Below the pieces are notes generated by a model. The model was not told where the DNA came from and ran no database searches. It saw only the letters and a program-made list of their open reading frames with translations. From the NCBI GenBank assembly GCA_946481585.1, contig CAMLOF010000041.1:1-14708 (forward strand): a DNA stretch of 14,708 bases. Direction: 5' to 3'. The DNA is from an uncultured Macromonas sp. GTDB taxonomy: Bacteria > Pseudomonadota > Gammaproteobacteria > Burkholderiales > Burkholderiaceae. The position numbers and the translations under genes are program-made. Positions 1-7,305 of the stretch are shown piece after piece. Each line of letters opens with the position of its first letter. The stretch's first letter is position 1.

Positions 1-70
1 CCAGCGACAGCAGTGTGGCCATCGCTCCCGTGCTCTTCAGTACGGTGCGGCGTGTGGAAGAAATGTGCAT
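1..70 (-). CDS. Exported protein with twin-arginine signal, N-terminal fragment
   Basis: Only the first 23 codons are inside the window. The ATG at 70-68 is preceded by GGAG six bases upstream, a reasonable ribosome binding site. The peptide begins MHISSTRRTVLKSTGAMATL: an S-T-R-R-x-V-L-K twin-arginine core followed by a hydrophobic stretch, as in Tat-exported proteins. In Burkholderiales such leaders are common on periplasmic solute-binding proteins (for example Bug/TctC type) and on cofactor-containing oxidoreductases, but nothing of the mature protein is visible, so I give no function. It is separated from the large operon by a strong terminator and its own intergenic region, so it is probably an independent transcription unit. 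Confidence 0.7.
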   Translation of the reverse strand, partial: MHISSTRRTVLKSTGAMATLLSL

Positions 71-96
71 GGGGAGCTCCGAATACGTTAAAAAAA

Positions 97-112
97 GTTG
101 ATCTGGATCAAC
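97..112. promoter_or_regulatory. Perfect 7+7 bp inverted repeat in the leader of the Tat-signal gene
   Basis: The 16 bp GTTGATCTGGATCAAC is a perfect inverted repeat with arms GTTGATC and GATCAAC around a 2 bp centre. It lies 26 bp upstream of the start codon at 70 and is followed in the direction of transcription by a run of T (plus-strand A run 90-96). It could be an operator for a dimeric regulator of the downstream gene. As RNA the 2-base loop would be too tight without opening a pair or two, so a DNA-binding site fits better than a terminator. No regulator family can be named from it. Confidence 0.35.
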
Positions 113-149
113 GTGTTCCCAAGACTACGGCACCAAGGCGTACCAGCGC

Positions 150-200
150 ATCAGTATAAACACCGAATACTTATATAAGATATTGCTGATATTGATAACC
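150..200 (-). promoter_or_regulatory. AT-rich candidate promoter region for the Tat-signal gene
   Basis: This stretch is strikingly AT-rich for the window and sits in the only sizeable intergenic gap, just after the operon terminator. On the minus strand it holds a TATACT hexamer (plus 153-158), a 10 bp palindrome CTTATATAAG (170-179), TTATAT/TATCTT elements, and TTGGTT/TTGTTT hexamers about 18 bp further upstream that could act as a weak -35. On the plus strand GATATTG occurs twice with a 9 bp period (179-185 and 188-194). The location and composition suggest the promoter of the gene starting at 70; the exact hexamers are uncertain. Confidence 0.35.
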
Positions 201-234
201 AAACAAGAGAAAGGGGCAAAACACAGTCGGCCAC

Positions 235-271
235 AAAAAAAATGAACCCGGGCAGCGTTGCTACCGGGTTC
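235..271 (-). terminator. Rho-independent terminator of the catabolic operon
   Basis: An 8 bp perfect stem (GAACCCGG at 244-251 with CCGGGTTC at 264-271) has a 12-base loop. On the minus strand it is followed almost at once by eight consecutive T residues (plus-strand A run 235-242). It begins 27 bp after the stop codon of the epimerase gene. There is no T run on the other side, so it works only for minus-strand transcription and marks the 3' end of the operon. Confidence 0.92.
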
Positions 272-298
272 CTGGTACGCGGGGTTGTGCCGCCAAGT

Positions 299-1249
299 CT
301 ACTGAATGACGCCCAGCGCTGCGCTCACCAGACCAGCGGCGCTGCCGTCGTGGCGCAAGCCCAAGGCATCGGCCTTGGGGGTATGCAGCGGCGGGAAGGA
401 GGCGAAGAGGCGTTGCACCTGCTCGTCGGGCGCATAGGTGACCAGGGTTCGCCGGGATTCACCGAAACGCTGTGCCAACGCATCGACCACGCTCTGCATG
501 GAGAGCCATTGGGCGGGCATCAGACAGGAGCGGCCCGGGCCGAGCCAGGCAGCATCGAAGGTGGCTGCGCGCAGCAGGTTGTCCACACAGGCCTGGGCAG
601 ACAGCCACCAGGCCGTGCCTTCGGGGCGCACAGGCAGCGTCACCGGGCGGCCTTGGGCCAGTGCCCAGAAGACTTCGCTCATGAAGGATGAGATCAAGCC
701 CTGCGAGGGGCCAGGGCGCGCCACGATGCCGGGCAGGCGCAGCGAGCAGCCTTGGACCCAGCCACGCCGCGTTGCATCGGCCACCAGAATTTCGCCTATC
801 CATTTGTGGGCACCGTAGCTCAGGGAAGGCGCGGGCGGCGTGTCGTCGTCCACCACCGTGCCTAACGATTCGCCATAGACGGCGATGGAGCTGGCATAGA
901 CGAAGCGGGGACACTGTGCATGGCTGCCCAGCCACTGCAGCCAGTTGGCGGTGGCGTCGAGGTTGACGCTGCGCCCCAGGGTGGGATTGCGCTCGGCGGC
1001 ACCGCCCGGCACGCTGGCCAGGTGGAACACCACGTCCAGCGGCTGTTCGCCCAGGCGTTGCAGCAACGCCGGGTCGGCAATGCTGCCCTGCACGCGCACG
1101 ATGCGCGGGTCGGCAGGCAAGGCATCGAGCTGCAAATCCACAGCCACCAGCGATTTCACCGGTGTGCCCGCCACGCCATCGGCCAACAGGCGGTTGACCA
1201 AGGCCGCACCAATGAAACCGCCCGCGCCCGTGACCACCACATTGCTCAT
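299..1249 (-). CDS. NAD-dependent epimerase/dehydratase, DenD (D-erythronate dehydrogenase)-like
   Basis: This is a 316-residue extended-SDR oxidoreductase. It has the nucleotide-binding motif TGAGGFIG (residues 7-14), a VYASS strand carrying the catalytic Ser (about 120-121), and the Tyr-Lys pair in SYGAHK (Tyr145, Lys149). The segment RLPGIVARPGP and the C-terminal layout resemble the D-erythronate dehydrogenase (DenD) branch of the family more than sugar-nucleotide epimerases; its substrate here is unknown. I chose the ATG at 1249 because AAGGA lies six bases upstream and the Rossmann strand begins immediately. A longer in-frame start at 1300 would add 17 residues that overlap the preceding gene. 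It follows the chemoreceptor gene by 16 bp and is the last gene before the terminator. In the operon it could oxidise a hydroxy-acid product of ring degradation, but this is inference. Confidence 0.88.
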   Translation of the reverse strand: MSNVVVTGAGGFIGAALVNRLLADGVAGTPVKSLVAVDLQLDALPADPRIVRVQGSIADPALLQRLGEQPLDVVFHLASVPGGAAERNPTLGRSVNLDATANWLQWLGSHAQCPRFVYASSIAVYGESLGTVVDDDTPPAPSLSYGAHKWIGEILVADATRRGWVQGCSLRLPGIVARPGPSQGLISSFMSEVFWALAQGRPVTLPVRPEGTAWWLSAQACVDNLLRAATFDAAWLGPGRSCLMPAQWLSMQSVVDALAQRFGESRRTLVTYAPDEQVQRLFASFPPLHTPKADALGLRHDGSAAGLVSAALGVIQ

Positions 1250-1265
1250 GTTCTTTCCTTTTGAT

Positions 1266-2936
1266 TCACGCTCGTTGGCCAGCCGCAGCCCCGAGTTCAA
1301 ACACGCCGATCAGGCGCCCCATTTCCCCGGCGCGGCCCAGCAGTGCAGTGCCCGCGCCGTTCAGGCGCTCGGAGAGTGCGGCGTTCTGCCGGGTGATTTC
1401 GTCGAACTGGCCCAGGGTCTGGTTGACCACCGCCAACGATGCCCCCTGGTGCGCGGCGGATTCGGCCAACACTTCCACCGACCCCGACAGACCACCCGTG
1501 ACGCCCACCATGCGCTGCATGACGTCACCCGCTCCGGTGGCACGGGCACTGGCTGCGTCCACACGCTCGCGGGCCTGGCCGCTGAGAGTCCGTATCTGCC
1601 CAGCCGCTGCGCCTGCCTGGGACGCGAGTTGCCGGACCTCTGCCGCGACGACGGCAAAACCGCGCCCGTGGACGCCAGCACGCGCCGCTTCGATGGAGGC
1701 GTTGAGGGCGAGGATGTTGGTCTGAAAGGCGATGCCGTCGATGACGCCGACGATGTCGGTGATGCTTTCCGCGACGGTGGCGATGTGCTGCATCTGCTCG
1801 ACAAGGGCGGACACGGCCGCTGCGCCCTGGCGGGCATCCTCGCATGCCTCGGAGGCAGAGCGGCTGGCGTCGCGCGCGGCGGAAACACTGGATGCCGACG
1901 CGGCGCTGAGTTGCCGCAACGCCTCGGCCGTGTCGCGCAGGCTGGCGACGGCGCTCTCGCTGCGCTGCGACAGCCGTGCGCTGCCCTCGCCCACGTCCTG
2001 ACTGGCGGTGCGCACTTCCACCGCCGACGCCTGCAGCGCCGCCACGGTGTGGCACAAACGCGATTGCATGTCGGACATGGACTGCAGCAGGCGGCCGAAT
2101 TCATCGCTGCCGTGCGCAGGAATGGTGTTGTCCAGCCGACCCTGCGCGATGCGTTCGGCCAGCTCGACCGCATCGCGCATAGGGCGCCCAATGCCGCGAG
2201 CCAGGCTCATGGCCAGGAACACGGCCAGCAACACGGCAACCGCCGTGACGACGGCCAAAGCGGTGACGGCGTAGCGCTGGTAGGACTGGGCAGAGGCCAG
2301 TTCCTGACGGTTGGCCTGGGCAATGGCATCGACCATGGCCACGATCAGGGCGCGCCAGCGCGCTTCGGCGCCTTCGGCAGGCAGCAGCAACACCAGTGCG
2401 CCATCCACCCCCGCGCCGGACAGCAAAGTCCGAACGGCAGCGTCGTGCACCGGCATCACCTGTTCACGCAGTTGCCTCACCTCAGCCAGTTGGGCAAGCA
2501 AACCGTCGGGCGCTTGATGCGCCGCCTTCACAGCCTGCAACAGCGCGTCTTCCGTTTCCAGGTACTTGGCCTGGGCCTTCTTGATGACGCTGGTCTGCAC
2601 GGCCAGATCCTGCGGATCGGTGAGGACCAGCAGCGAGCGAAGCGCACCCATCCAGTCCAGCTGCGCGGCGTTGAGCCGGTGCGCCAGATCGCTCTGCCGG
2701 TTGTGCCCGCCGATGATGCGCTCCATCTGGACGCCAAGCGCGCGTACCTGCCATATGGCGACGCAGGCCAGGATCAGCAGCAGGGCCACCTCCATGCCCA
2801 TGCCCGTCAACAAGCGCCTGCGCACCGAGCCTTGGCCCGCGCTGGCGCGCACCAGACGGATGAGTCTGCGCGGCCAGGGTGCGGGCACGGTCGCCGGGCT
2901 GAGCTGCGGCAAATGGGGCAGCCCTGCGTCAGCCAT
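1266..2936 (-). CDS. Methyl-accepting chemotaxis protein
   Basis: This 556-residue transmembrane chemoreceptor passes ligand occupancy to the CheA/CheW array. A basic cytoplasmic N-terminus of about 45 residues precedes TM1 (about 48-66). A periplasmic sensor of roughly 155 residues follows, mostly helical and consistent with a four-helix-bundle ligand domain. TM2 is at about 223-246 and a HAMP region at about 247-300. The long helical signalling domain has its hairpin tip at about 394-427, with the signature [20 protein letters not shown] and then [12 protein letters not shown]. No CheR/CheB-tethering pentapeptide is present at the C-terminus (ends GQRA). The ATG at 2936 overlaps the end of the FAH-family gene by 8 bp (shared 2929-2936); a TTG at 2948 is a less likely start. 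No strong Shine-Dalgarno is visible, which fits translational coupling. Its place inside a catabolic operon suggests it senses the substrate or a metabolite. It could instead be an energy or general receptor. Confidence 0.93.
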   Translation of the reverse strand: MADAGLPHLPQLSPATVPAPWPRRLIRLVRASAGQGSVRRRLLTGMGMEVALLLILACVAIWQVRALGVQMERIIGGHNRQSDLAHRLNAAQLDWMGALRSLLVLTDPQDLAVQTSVIKKAQAKYLETEDALLQAVKAAHQAPDGLLAQLAEVRQLREQVMPVHDAAVRTLLSGAGVDGALVLLLPAEGAEARWRALIVAMVDAIAQANRQELASAQSYQRYAVTALAVVTAVAVLLAVFLAMSLARGIGRPMRDAVELAERIAQGRLDNTIPAHGSDEFGRLLQSMSDMQSRLCHTVAALQASAVEVRTASQDVGEGSARLSQRSESAVASLRDTAEALRQLSAASASSVSAARDASRSASEACEDARQGAAAVSALVEQMQHIATVAESITDIVGVIDGIAFQTNILALNASIEAARAGVHGRGFAVVAAEVRQLASQAGAAAGQIRTLSGQARERVDAASARATGAGDVMQRMVGVTGGLSGSVEVLAESAAHQGASLAVVNQTLGQFDEITRQNAALSERLNGAGTALLGRAGEMGRLIGVFELGAAAGQRA

Positions 2937-3915
2937 GGTGCTGCACAACGCGCTGTTCGATCACGCCAAAGGGGCCGGGCAGCCCGCTTTCCCACAGAGC
3001 TTGCATGCGCACCGCTTCGCCGTAGCGCATGAAGGGGGTGCGGCTTTCGCCCTGGTCGATTTTTTCGATGACGCGGCGCTCGGCGATGCAGGCCGAACCG
3101 GCCGCGCGGTCGCGGTTGGAGACGGTGCCCGAACCGATGATGGTGCCCGGCGTGAGGCGGCGCGTGCGCGCGGCGTGTGCGATGAGTTCACCGAAGCCGA
3201 AGTTCATCTCCTGCCCATGGGGTGCGCCGAAACGTTCACCCCGGAAATCCACCCGCAAGGGCAGGCAGACGCGCCCGTCGCGCCAGGCGCCGCCCAGCTC
3301 ATCGGGCGTCACGGCCACGGGCGCAAAGCTGCTGGACGGCTTGGCCTGCAAAAAGCCGAAACCGGTTTTCATCTCGCGCGGGCCGAGGGCGCGCAGGCTC
3401 CAATCGTTGATCTGCACCACCAGCCGCACGGCACCCAACGCCTGTGCGGGTGTGGCGGCCATGGGCACTGGCCCCAACACGACGCCGAACTCGCCCTCGA
3501 AGTCGATGCCATCGGCCTCGCTGGGCAGGGGCACGTCGTCGTGCGGTCCCAGGAAGTCGTCGCTGGCGCCCTGGTACATCACGGGAATGGTGTCGAAGTC
3601 TGGAATGGGCGGCGTGTTGAAGGCCTGCTCCATCAAGTGACCATGGTTGAGGAAGGCCGACGCGTCGCACCACTGCGGGCTGCGGGGCAGCGGCGCGGCG
3701 CAACGCTCGGGGTTGAACGGCACGCTACCTGCGGCCTGGCCGTCGTCAAGCGCGTTGGCCAGTGCCTGCAGCGCGGGCAGCACTTCGTCCCAACGTTCCA
3801 ATGCCTCCAGTAGTGTGGGCGCAATGGCGGACGCGTCGAGCATGCGCTGCATGTCGCGCGAAACAAGGTGCAGGCGGCCGTCGGCCGAGCCATCGCGCAA
3901 GGTGGCGAATCGCAT
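2929..3915 (-). CDS. Fumarylacetoacetate hydrolase (FAH)-family protein
   Basis: This 328-residue member of the FAH superfamily belongs to the longer (about 330 aa) form with an N-terminal extension. These metal-dependent enzymes cleave C-C bonds of diketo acids or hydrate 2-oxo-alkenoates. The metal-binding set is visible: DFEGE (Glu140, Glu142) and QIND (Asp171), with the usual 30-odd residue spacing. The family segments [18 protein letters not shown] and [11 protein letters not shown] are also present. The start at 3915 has AAAGGA with good spacing and lies 18 bp after the SDR stop codon. Its stop codon lies inside the first codons of the chemoreceptor gene. Its position late in the cluster fits hydrolysis of an acyl-pyruvate or fumaryl-type intermediate after ring cleavage. 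The exact substrate cannot be read from the sequence, and hydratase or isomerase activity is also possible in this family. Confidence 0.92.
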   Translation of the reverse strand: MRFATLRDGSADGRLHLVSRDMQRMLDASAIAPTLLEALERWDEVLPALQALANALDDGQAAGSVPFNPERCAAPLPRSPQWCDASAFLNHGHLMEQAFNTPPIPDFDTIPVMYQGASDDFLGPHDDVPLPSEADGIDFEGEFGVVLGPVPMAATPAQALGAVRLVVQINDWSLRALGPREMKTGFGFLQAKPSSSFAPVAVTPDELGGAWRDGRVCLPLRVDFRGERFGAPHGQEMNFGFGELIAHAARTRRLTPGTIIGSGTVSNRDRAAGSACIAERRVIEKIDQGESRTPFMRYGEAVRMQALWESGLPGPFGVIEQRVVQHHG

Positions 3916-3933
3916 GAATGTCCTTTCAGTGTT

Positions 3934-4719
3934 TCAGTTGCCGTCGCTGATCAGCGTGCCGCCGTCCACGACCAGTGTTTGCCCGGTGATGAACCCGCCG
4001 GCCTTGCCCGCGAGCATGAGCACGACCCCGGCCACCTCGTGCGGCTCGCCAACGCGGCGCAAGGGCGTGAGGGCCAGCCTGCGTTCCATGAAGGTGGCAT
4101 CGGCCATGAGTCCGCTGGCCAGCGGTGTGCGGATGAGCCCCGGCGCAATGGCATTGACGCGCACGCCCGAGGGCCCCCATTCGACGGCCAGGTTGCGGGC
4201 CATTTGCGAGAGCGCCGCCTTGGACAAGCCGTACAAGCCAATGGATCGGTTGCCGCGCAAGGCAGCGATGCTCGACAGAAGCACGACACTGCCGCCGCCC
4301 CGCCCGGCCATGGCCGGAACCAGCCTGCTGGTGAGCACATGCGCAGACCGCAGGTTGACGGTCATGACGGCATCCCAATCATCGGCGCTGACGTTGCCCA
4401 GGGGCCCCGCTGGGCCTTGGATACCTGCGTTGTGCACCAATATGTCAACGCCACCGTGCTCATTCAGCATCGCGTCGGCCAGGCGGTTCACGTCGCCCAT
4501 GTCCAACAGGTCGGCAGGCCTGGCTTGAACGTTCAAACCCTGCGCACGCCAGGCGCTGGCCGCGGCTTCACATGCCTCGGCGTCCCTGTCGCTGGCCACC
4601 ACCTGCGCACCGTGGCTGGCCAGGGCTTCCACCATGGCACGCCCCAGCCCGCCAGTGGCGCCCGTTACCAGGGCGCGCTGGCCAGTCAGGTCGAACAAGG
4701 CACTGGCTGCCACGCTCAT
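3934..4719 (-). CDS. Short-chain dehydrogenase/reductase (SDR), classical type
   Basis: This 261-residue classical SDR is an NAD(P)-dependent alcohol/ketone oxidoreductase. It shows the cofactor glycine motif TGATGGLG (19-26), HNAG (96-99, in place of the usual NNAG), catalytic Ser150 in LLSSIAAL, and the YxxxK pair in LYGLSK (Tyr163, Lys167). The family C-terminal motifs are NAIAPGLIRTPL (189-200) and FITGQTLVVDGG. The acidic residue at the end of the second strand (ASD, about 42-44) favours NAD over NADP. The ATG at 4719 overlaps the cupin stop codon as ATGA (4716-4719), so the two genes are translationally coupled. The same frame stays open far upstream, but that region is the cupin gene in another frame. 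It probably interconverts a hydroxyl and keto group of a lower-pathway intermediate. Confidence 0.93.
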   Translation of the reverse strand: MSVAASALFDLTGQRALVTGATGGLGRAMVEALASHGAQVVASDRDAEACEAAASAWRAQGLNVQARPADLLDMGDVNRLADAMLNEHGGVDILVHNAGIQGPAGPLGNVSADDWDAVMTVNLRSAHVLTSRLVPAMAGRGGGSVVLLSSIAALRGNRSIGLYGLSKAALSQMARNLAVEWGPSGVRVNAIAPGLIRTPLASGLMADATFMERRLALTPLRRVGEPHEVAGVVLMLAGKAGGFITGQTLVVDGGTLISDGN

Positions 4720-5294
4720 GCCCGCCCCAAGGCCTGTGCGATGGTGGGGTCGTAGCAGCCGTCCACCAGCACGAAAAGCATGCGGCAGGGCTTGCCGGAC
4801 CGGTTGGCCCAGGCGTGGTTGGTGCCGCGCTGCACCACCACGCTGCCGGGCTTGAGCAGCACCTCGCCTTGGTCGAGCACCAGGGTCATTTCGCCTTCGA
4901 TGACGACGCCGTAGTCCACCGACTCGGTGCGGTGCATCAGCGGATGCGGCGACTGCGCTTTGACGGTGGACGCCGCTTCGTCGCCGATCTGGCTGAAGGC
5001 GTCTTTCATGCGTTGCGCGCCGTGGGCCAGGAATTCTTCGGTGTCGGGCGGGATATCGACAAACCGAAAACGCGTGCCATGTTTGGGGGGCGGCAAGGTG
5101 AGCGGCCCGAGGGTGGGGTCGGCGCCGTTGTCCACGGGAGCGGGGGCACCGCTGGTGGACCACACCTCGTGGAACACCGTGCCGGGGATGGCGGCGATTT
5201 CGACCACCGTGGGCAAGGGGCCGTTGGAGACGACGATGGCCTGGCCCTGGGCGTTGTGCCCGGTGACGACGCGGTGGATGGGGGCAAAGCTCAT
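4716..5294 (-). CDS. Cupin-domain protein, probably metal-binding
   Basis: This 192-residue single-domain cupin has an N-terminal arm of about 100 residues carrying the conserved-looking GTRFRFVDIPPD (73-84). The barrel contains PHPLMHRTESVDYGVVIEGE (116-135), supplying candidate metal ligands His117/His121, Glu124 and Asp127, and PGSVVVQRGTNHAW with His160. It is half the length of a gentisate-type dioxygenase, so I do not call it one. Cupins of this size often sit in aromatic-catabolism operons without an assigned reaction; isomerase, decarboxylase or small dioxygenase roles are possible. Its ATG overlaps the upstream cyclase stop (5291-5294) and its own stop overlaps the SDR start (4716-4719), so it is embedded in a tightly coupled gene chain. 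Confidence 0.88.
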   Translation of the reverse strand: MSFAPIHRVVTGHNAQGQAIVVSNGPLPTVVEIAAIPGTVFHEVWSTSGAPAPVDNGADPTLGPLTLPPPKHGTRFRFVDIPPDTEEFLAHGAQRMKDAFSQIGDEAASTVKAQSPHPLMHRTESVDYGVVIEGEMTLVLDQGEVLLKPGSVVVQRGTNHAWANRSGKPCRMLFVLVDGCYDPTIAQALGRA

Positions 5295-6106
5295 GCGCTG
5301 GTCTCTTCTTCAAAAATGGCCACGGCCCGCGTCCACCCGGCGGATGCGCCACGGATCTTGTGCGGGAAGCAGCTGATGGTGAAACCCGTGGGCGGCAACG
5401 CCTCCAGGTTGTGGAGTTTTTCGAGGTGGCAGTAACCGATGTCGCGGCCCGCCTTGTGCCCTTCCCAGATCAAGGCCTTGTTGCCGGTTTCGGCCACCTT
5501 TTTGGCGGTGTAAGAGAAGGGAGCGTCCCAGCTCCAGGCGTCGGTGCCGGTGAGGCGCACGCCGCGCTCCAGCAGGTACATGGTGGCTTCATAGCCCATG
5601 CCGCAACCGGCGCCCAGGTAGTCCGGCTGGCCGTAGCGCGAACCCGCACGGGTGTTGACCACGACGATCTCCAGCGGCTGCAGCTCGTGCCCGATGCGCT
5701 GCAGCTCGGCCTGCACGTCGGCGGCGGTGGCCACGTAGCCGTCGGGGAAGCGGCGGAAGTCGAGCTTTACGCCAGGCTGGAAGCACCATTCCAGCGGCAC
5801 CTCGTCGATGGTGATGGAGGGGCGCGCGCCGCCGAGCTTGGCGTCTTGCGTGGAATGGAAGTGCCAGGGTGCGTCCAGATGGGTGCCGTTGTGCGTGGTC
5901 AGCGTCACCCACTCGGCGGCGGCGGCTTCGCCATCGGGGTAGTCTGCGGGCGTGGTGCCCGGCAGCATGGCCATGAACTCGGGCAGGGTGTCGGCGTGCT
6001 TCTGGTAGGTGATCTTCGGCGCCAGGGGCGGCGGGTCCGAGAGCACGTCGTTTTCCAGGTAGATGGACAGATCGACGAAGCGCCGTTGGGTGGGTTTGCG
6101 GCTCAT
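5291..6106 (-). CDS. Cyclase-family / kynurenine-formamidase-like metal hydrolase
   Basis: This 271-residue protein belongs to the cyclase family (Pfam Cyclase; includes bacterial kynurenine formamidase and isatin hydrolase). The signature metal site HNGTHLDAPWHF is at residues 72-83, giving His72, His76, Asp78 and His82. VDLSIYLEND at the N-terminus is the usual first strand with its conserved DLS. Members hydrolyse amide, lactone or cyclic bonds, so here it may open a lactone or other cyclic ring-fission product. The ATG at 6106 has GGGAG seven bases upstream and overlaps the MFS stop codon (6103-6106). The stop overlaps the cupin start in the same way. The frame is also open across the MFS gene, a GC-rich artefact, so the start is set by the RBS and the family N-terminus. 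Confidence 0.91.
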   Translation of the reverse strand: MSRKPTQRRFVDLSIYLENDVLSDPPPLAPKITYQKHADTLPEFMAMLPGTTPADYPDGEAAAAEWVTLTTHNGTHLDAPWHFHSTQDAKLGGARPSITIDEVPLEWCFQPGVKLDFRRFPDGYVATAADVQAELQRIGHELQPLEIVVVNTRAGSRYGQPDYLGAGCGMGYEATMYLLERGVRLTGTDAWSWDAPFSYTAKKVAETGNKALIWEGHKAGRDIGYCHLEKLHNLEALPPTGFTISCFPHKIRGASAGWTRAVAIFEEETSA

Positions 6107-7281
6107 GCGGCGGCTCCCGAAGCGGCTTTTGAAGCGGTGACTGGCAGACCATGCCCGCGCAGCTGTGCAAAGCAGGCCACAGCCACCAGGGCCATGCCCA
6201 GCGCGGCAAAGGCGATGGCGCTGTAGCCCAGGGTCTTGACCAGCGTGCCGCCCAGGATGGGCCCAACGGCGGCACCGGCCATCAGCATGGCGGGTGTGCC
6301 TGCCAGAGCGCGGCCAGTGGTGTCGATGCGCGCCAGCAAACCGAAGGCAAAGGTGTGCGTGAAGATCATCACCGCCACAAAGACGGCAGCCGCGGCGGCG
6401 TAGGGCGCGAAGGCGGTGGCCGTCATCACCGTGAACACCAAGGCGGCTTGCAGCACCGGCCCGCTCATCAGCACGCGGTGCGCGGGCAGGCGTTTTTCCA
6501 GCACGGCAGCCAATGCTGCGGGCAGCAGGTTGACCATGCCCAGCGCCACCAGCACGGCGGTGATGGCCTGTGGCTCGAAGCCGCGGTGGTGCCCCACGCG
6601 CTCCAGGAAGCTGAAGGCCATGGCCTGCACCAGCCCCATGCAGCTGATGCCTGCAATGCCGAACCACACCACACGCGGCATCGTGGCGGCCGTTGCCTTG
6701 TCTTGCGGCGCATCGTCTGCGGTTGGTGCCACAGCAGGAAAGGCCAGCCAGGCCACCACGGCAGCAAACGCCATGAGCCCGCCGAACAGGCCGAACAGCA
6801 GCTGCCCGCCCTGCTCCATGACCAGCGCCGAAGCCCCGCCCAGGAACAGCACGGCGAACACGCCCAGGGCCATGCCCACCAGCGCGAACAGACGGTGCGG
6901 TTGGCCGCTGCGCCCGATGGTGCCGTGCGTGACGCTCAAGGCCGAGCCTGCCGCCAAGCCCGCCAGGCCGTGCAGCGCGGCCATGGGACCAAAGGCGTTC
7001 TGGTCCATCAACGCAGCAAAGCTCAGGGCCGCCACGCTGAAGCCCGCCACCGCCACCCAGCGGCCCTGCAGGCGATGAAAGCGCGGGGCCAGCAGCACGC
7101 TGGACAACACCGCGCCCAGCAGGAACAGGGTCACCAGCCCGCCTGCCTGCTGCGGGTCGAAGCGGTGGTGCTGGATGAGGCTGCCCACCCAGATGGGCAA
7201 GGCCACCAGGTCCACCATGCCCGCGCAATGCGCCACCATCAACGCGGCGCGGCCGCGGCGGCTTGTGATCGGAACGCTCAT
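6103..7281 (-). CDS. Major facilitator superfamily (MFS) transporter
   Basis: This 392-residue, very hydrophobic inner-membrane protein fits 12 transmembrane helices in two halves. They are split by a hydrophilic loop near residues 185-200 (PTADDAPQDKATAAT). A charged Asp lies in TM1 (GMVDLVALPIWVG). The start at 7281 has a perfect AAGGAG six bases upstream (plus 7288-7293), the best Shine-Dalgarno in the window, and is 24 bp from the monooxygenase stop. The stop codon overlaps the cyclase start as ATGA. In this context it most likely imports the pathway substrate or an intermediate; export of a toxic product is the alternative. Substrate specificity cannot be read from the sequence. Confidence 0.9.
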   Translation of the reverse strand: MSVPITSRRGRAALMVAHCAGMVDLVALPIWVGSLIQHHRFDPQQAGGLVTLFLLGAVLSSVLLAPRFHRLQGRWVAVAGFSVAALSFAALMDQNAFGPMAALHGLAGLAAGSALSVTHGTIGRSGQPHRLFALVGMALGVFAVLFLGGASALVMEQGGQLLFGLFGGLMAFAAVVAWLAFPAVAPTADDAPQDKATAATMPRVVWFGIAGISCMGLVQAMAFSFLERVGHHRGFEPQAITAVLVALGMVNLLPAALAAVLEKRLPAHRVLMSGPVLQAALVFTVMTATAFAPYAAAAAVFVAVMIFTHTFAFGLLARIDTTGRALAGTPAMLMAGAAVGPILGGTLVKTLGYSAIAFAALGMALVAVACFAQLRGHGLPVTASKAASGAAA

Positions 7282-7305
7282 GTTTGTCTCCTTGTGTTGA
7301 GCGGG

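Noticed and set aside
945..3032. A long plus-strand open frame (about 695 codons) opposite the epimerase and chemoreceptor genes
   Set aside because: Low-complexity His/Gln/Arg/Gly composition, no convincing ribosome binding site, and complete overlap with well-supported minus-strand genes.
4716..5294. Reading the cupin as gentisate 1,2-dioxygenase, which would pair with the FAH protein as fumarylpyruvate hydrolase
   Set aside because: Gentisate dioxygenases are about twice as long and bicupin, and an extradiol enzyme of the VOC type is already present. The gentisate route is not supported.
4720..5352. N-terminal extension of the SDR frame across the cupin gene
   Set aside because: The SDR fold begins at the ATG at 4719 with an ATGA overlap. 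The upstream part in this frame is Arg/Pro-rich with no domain, whereas the cupin frame has a recognisable barrel.
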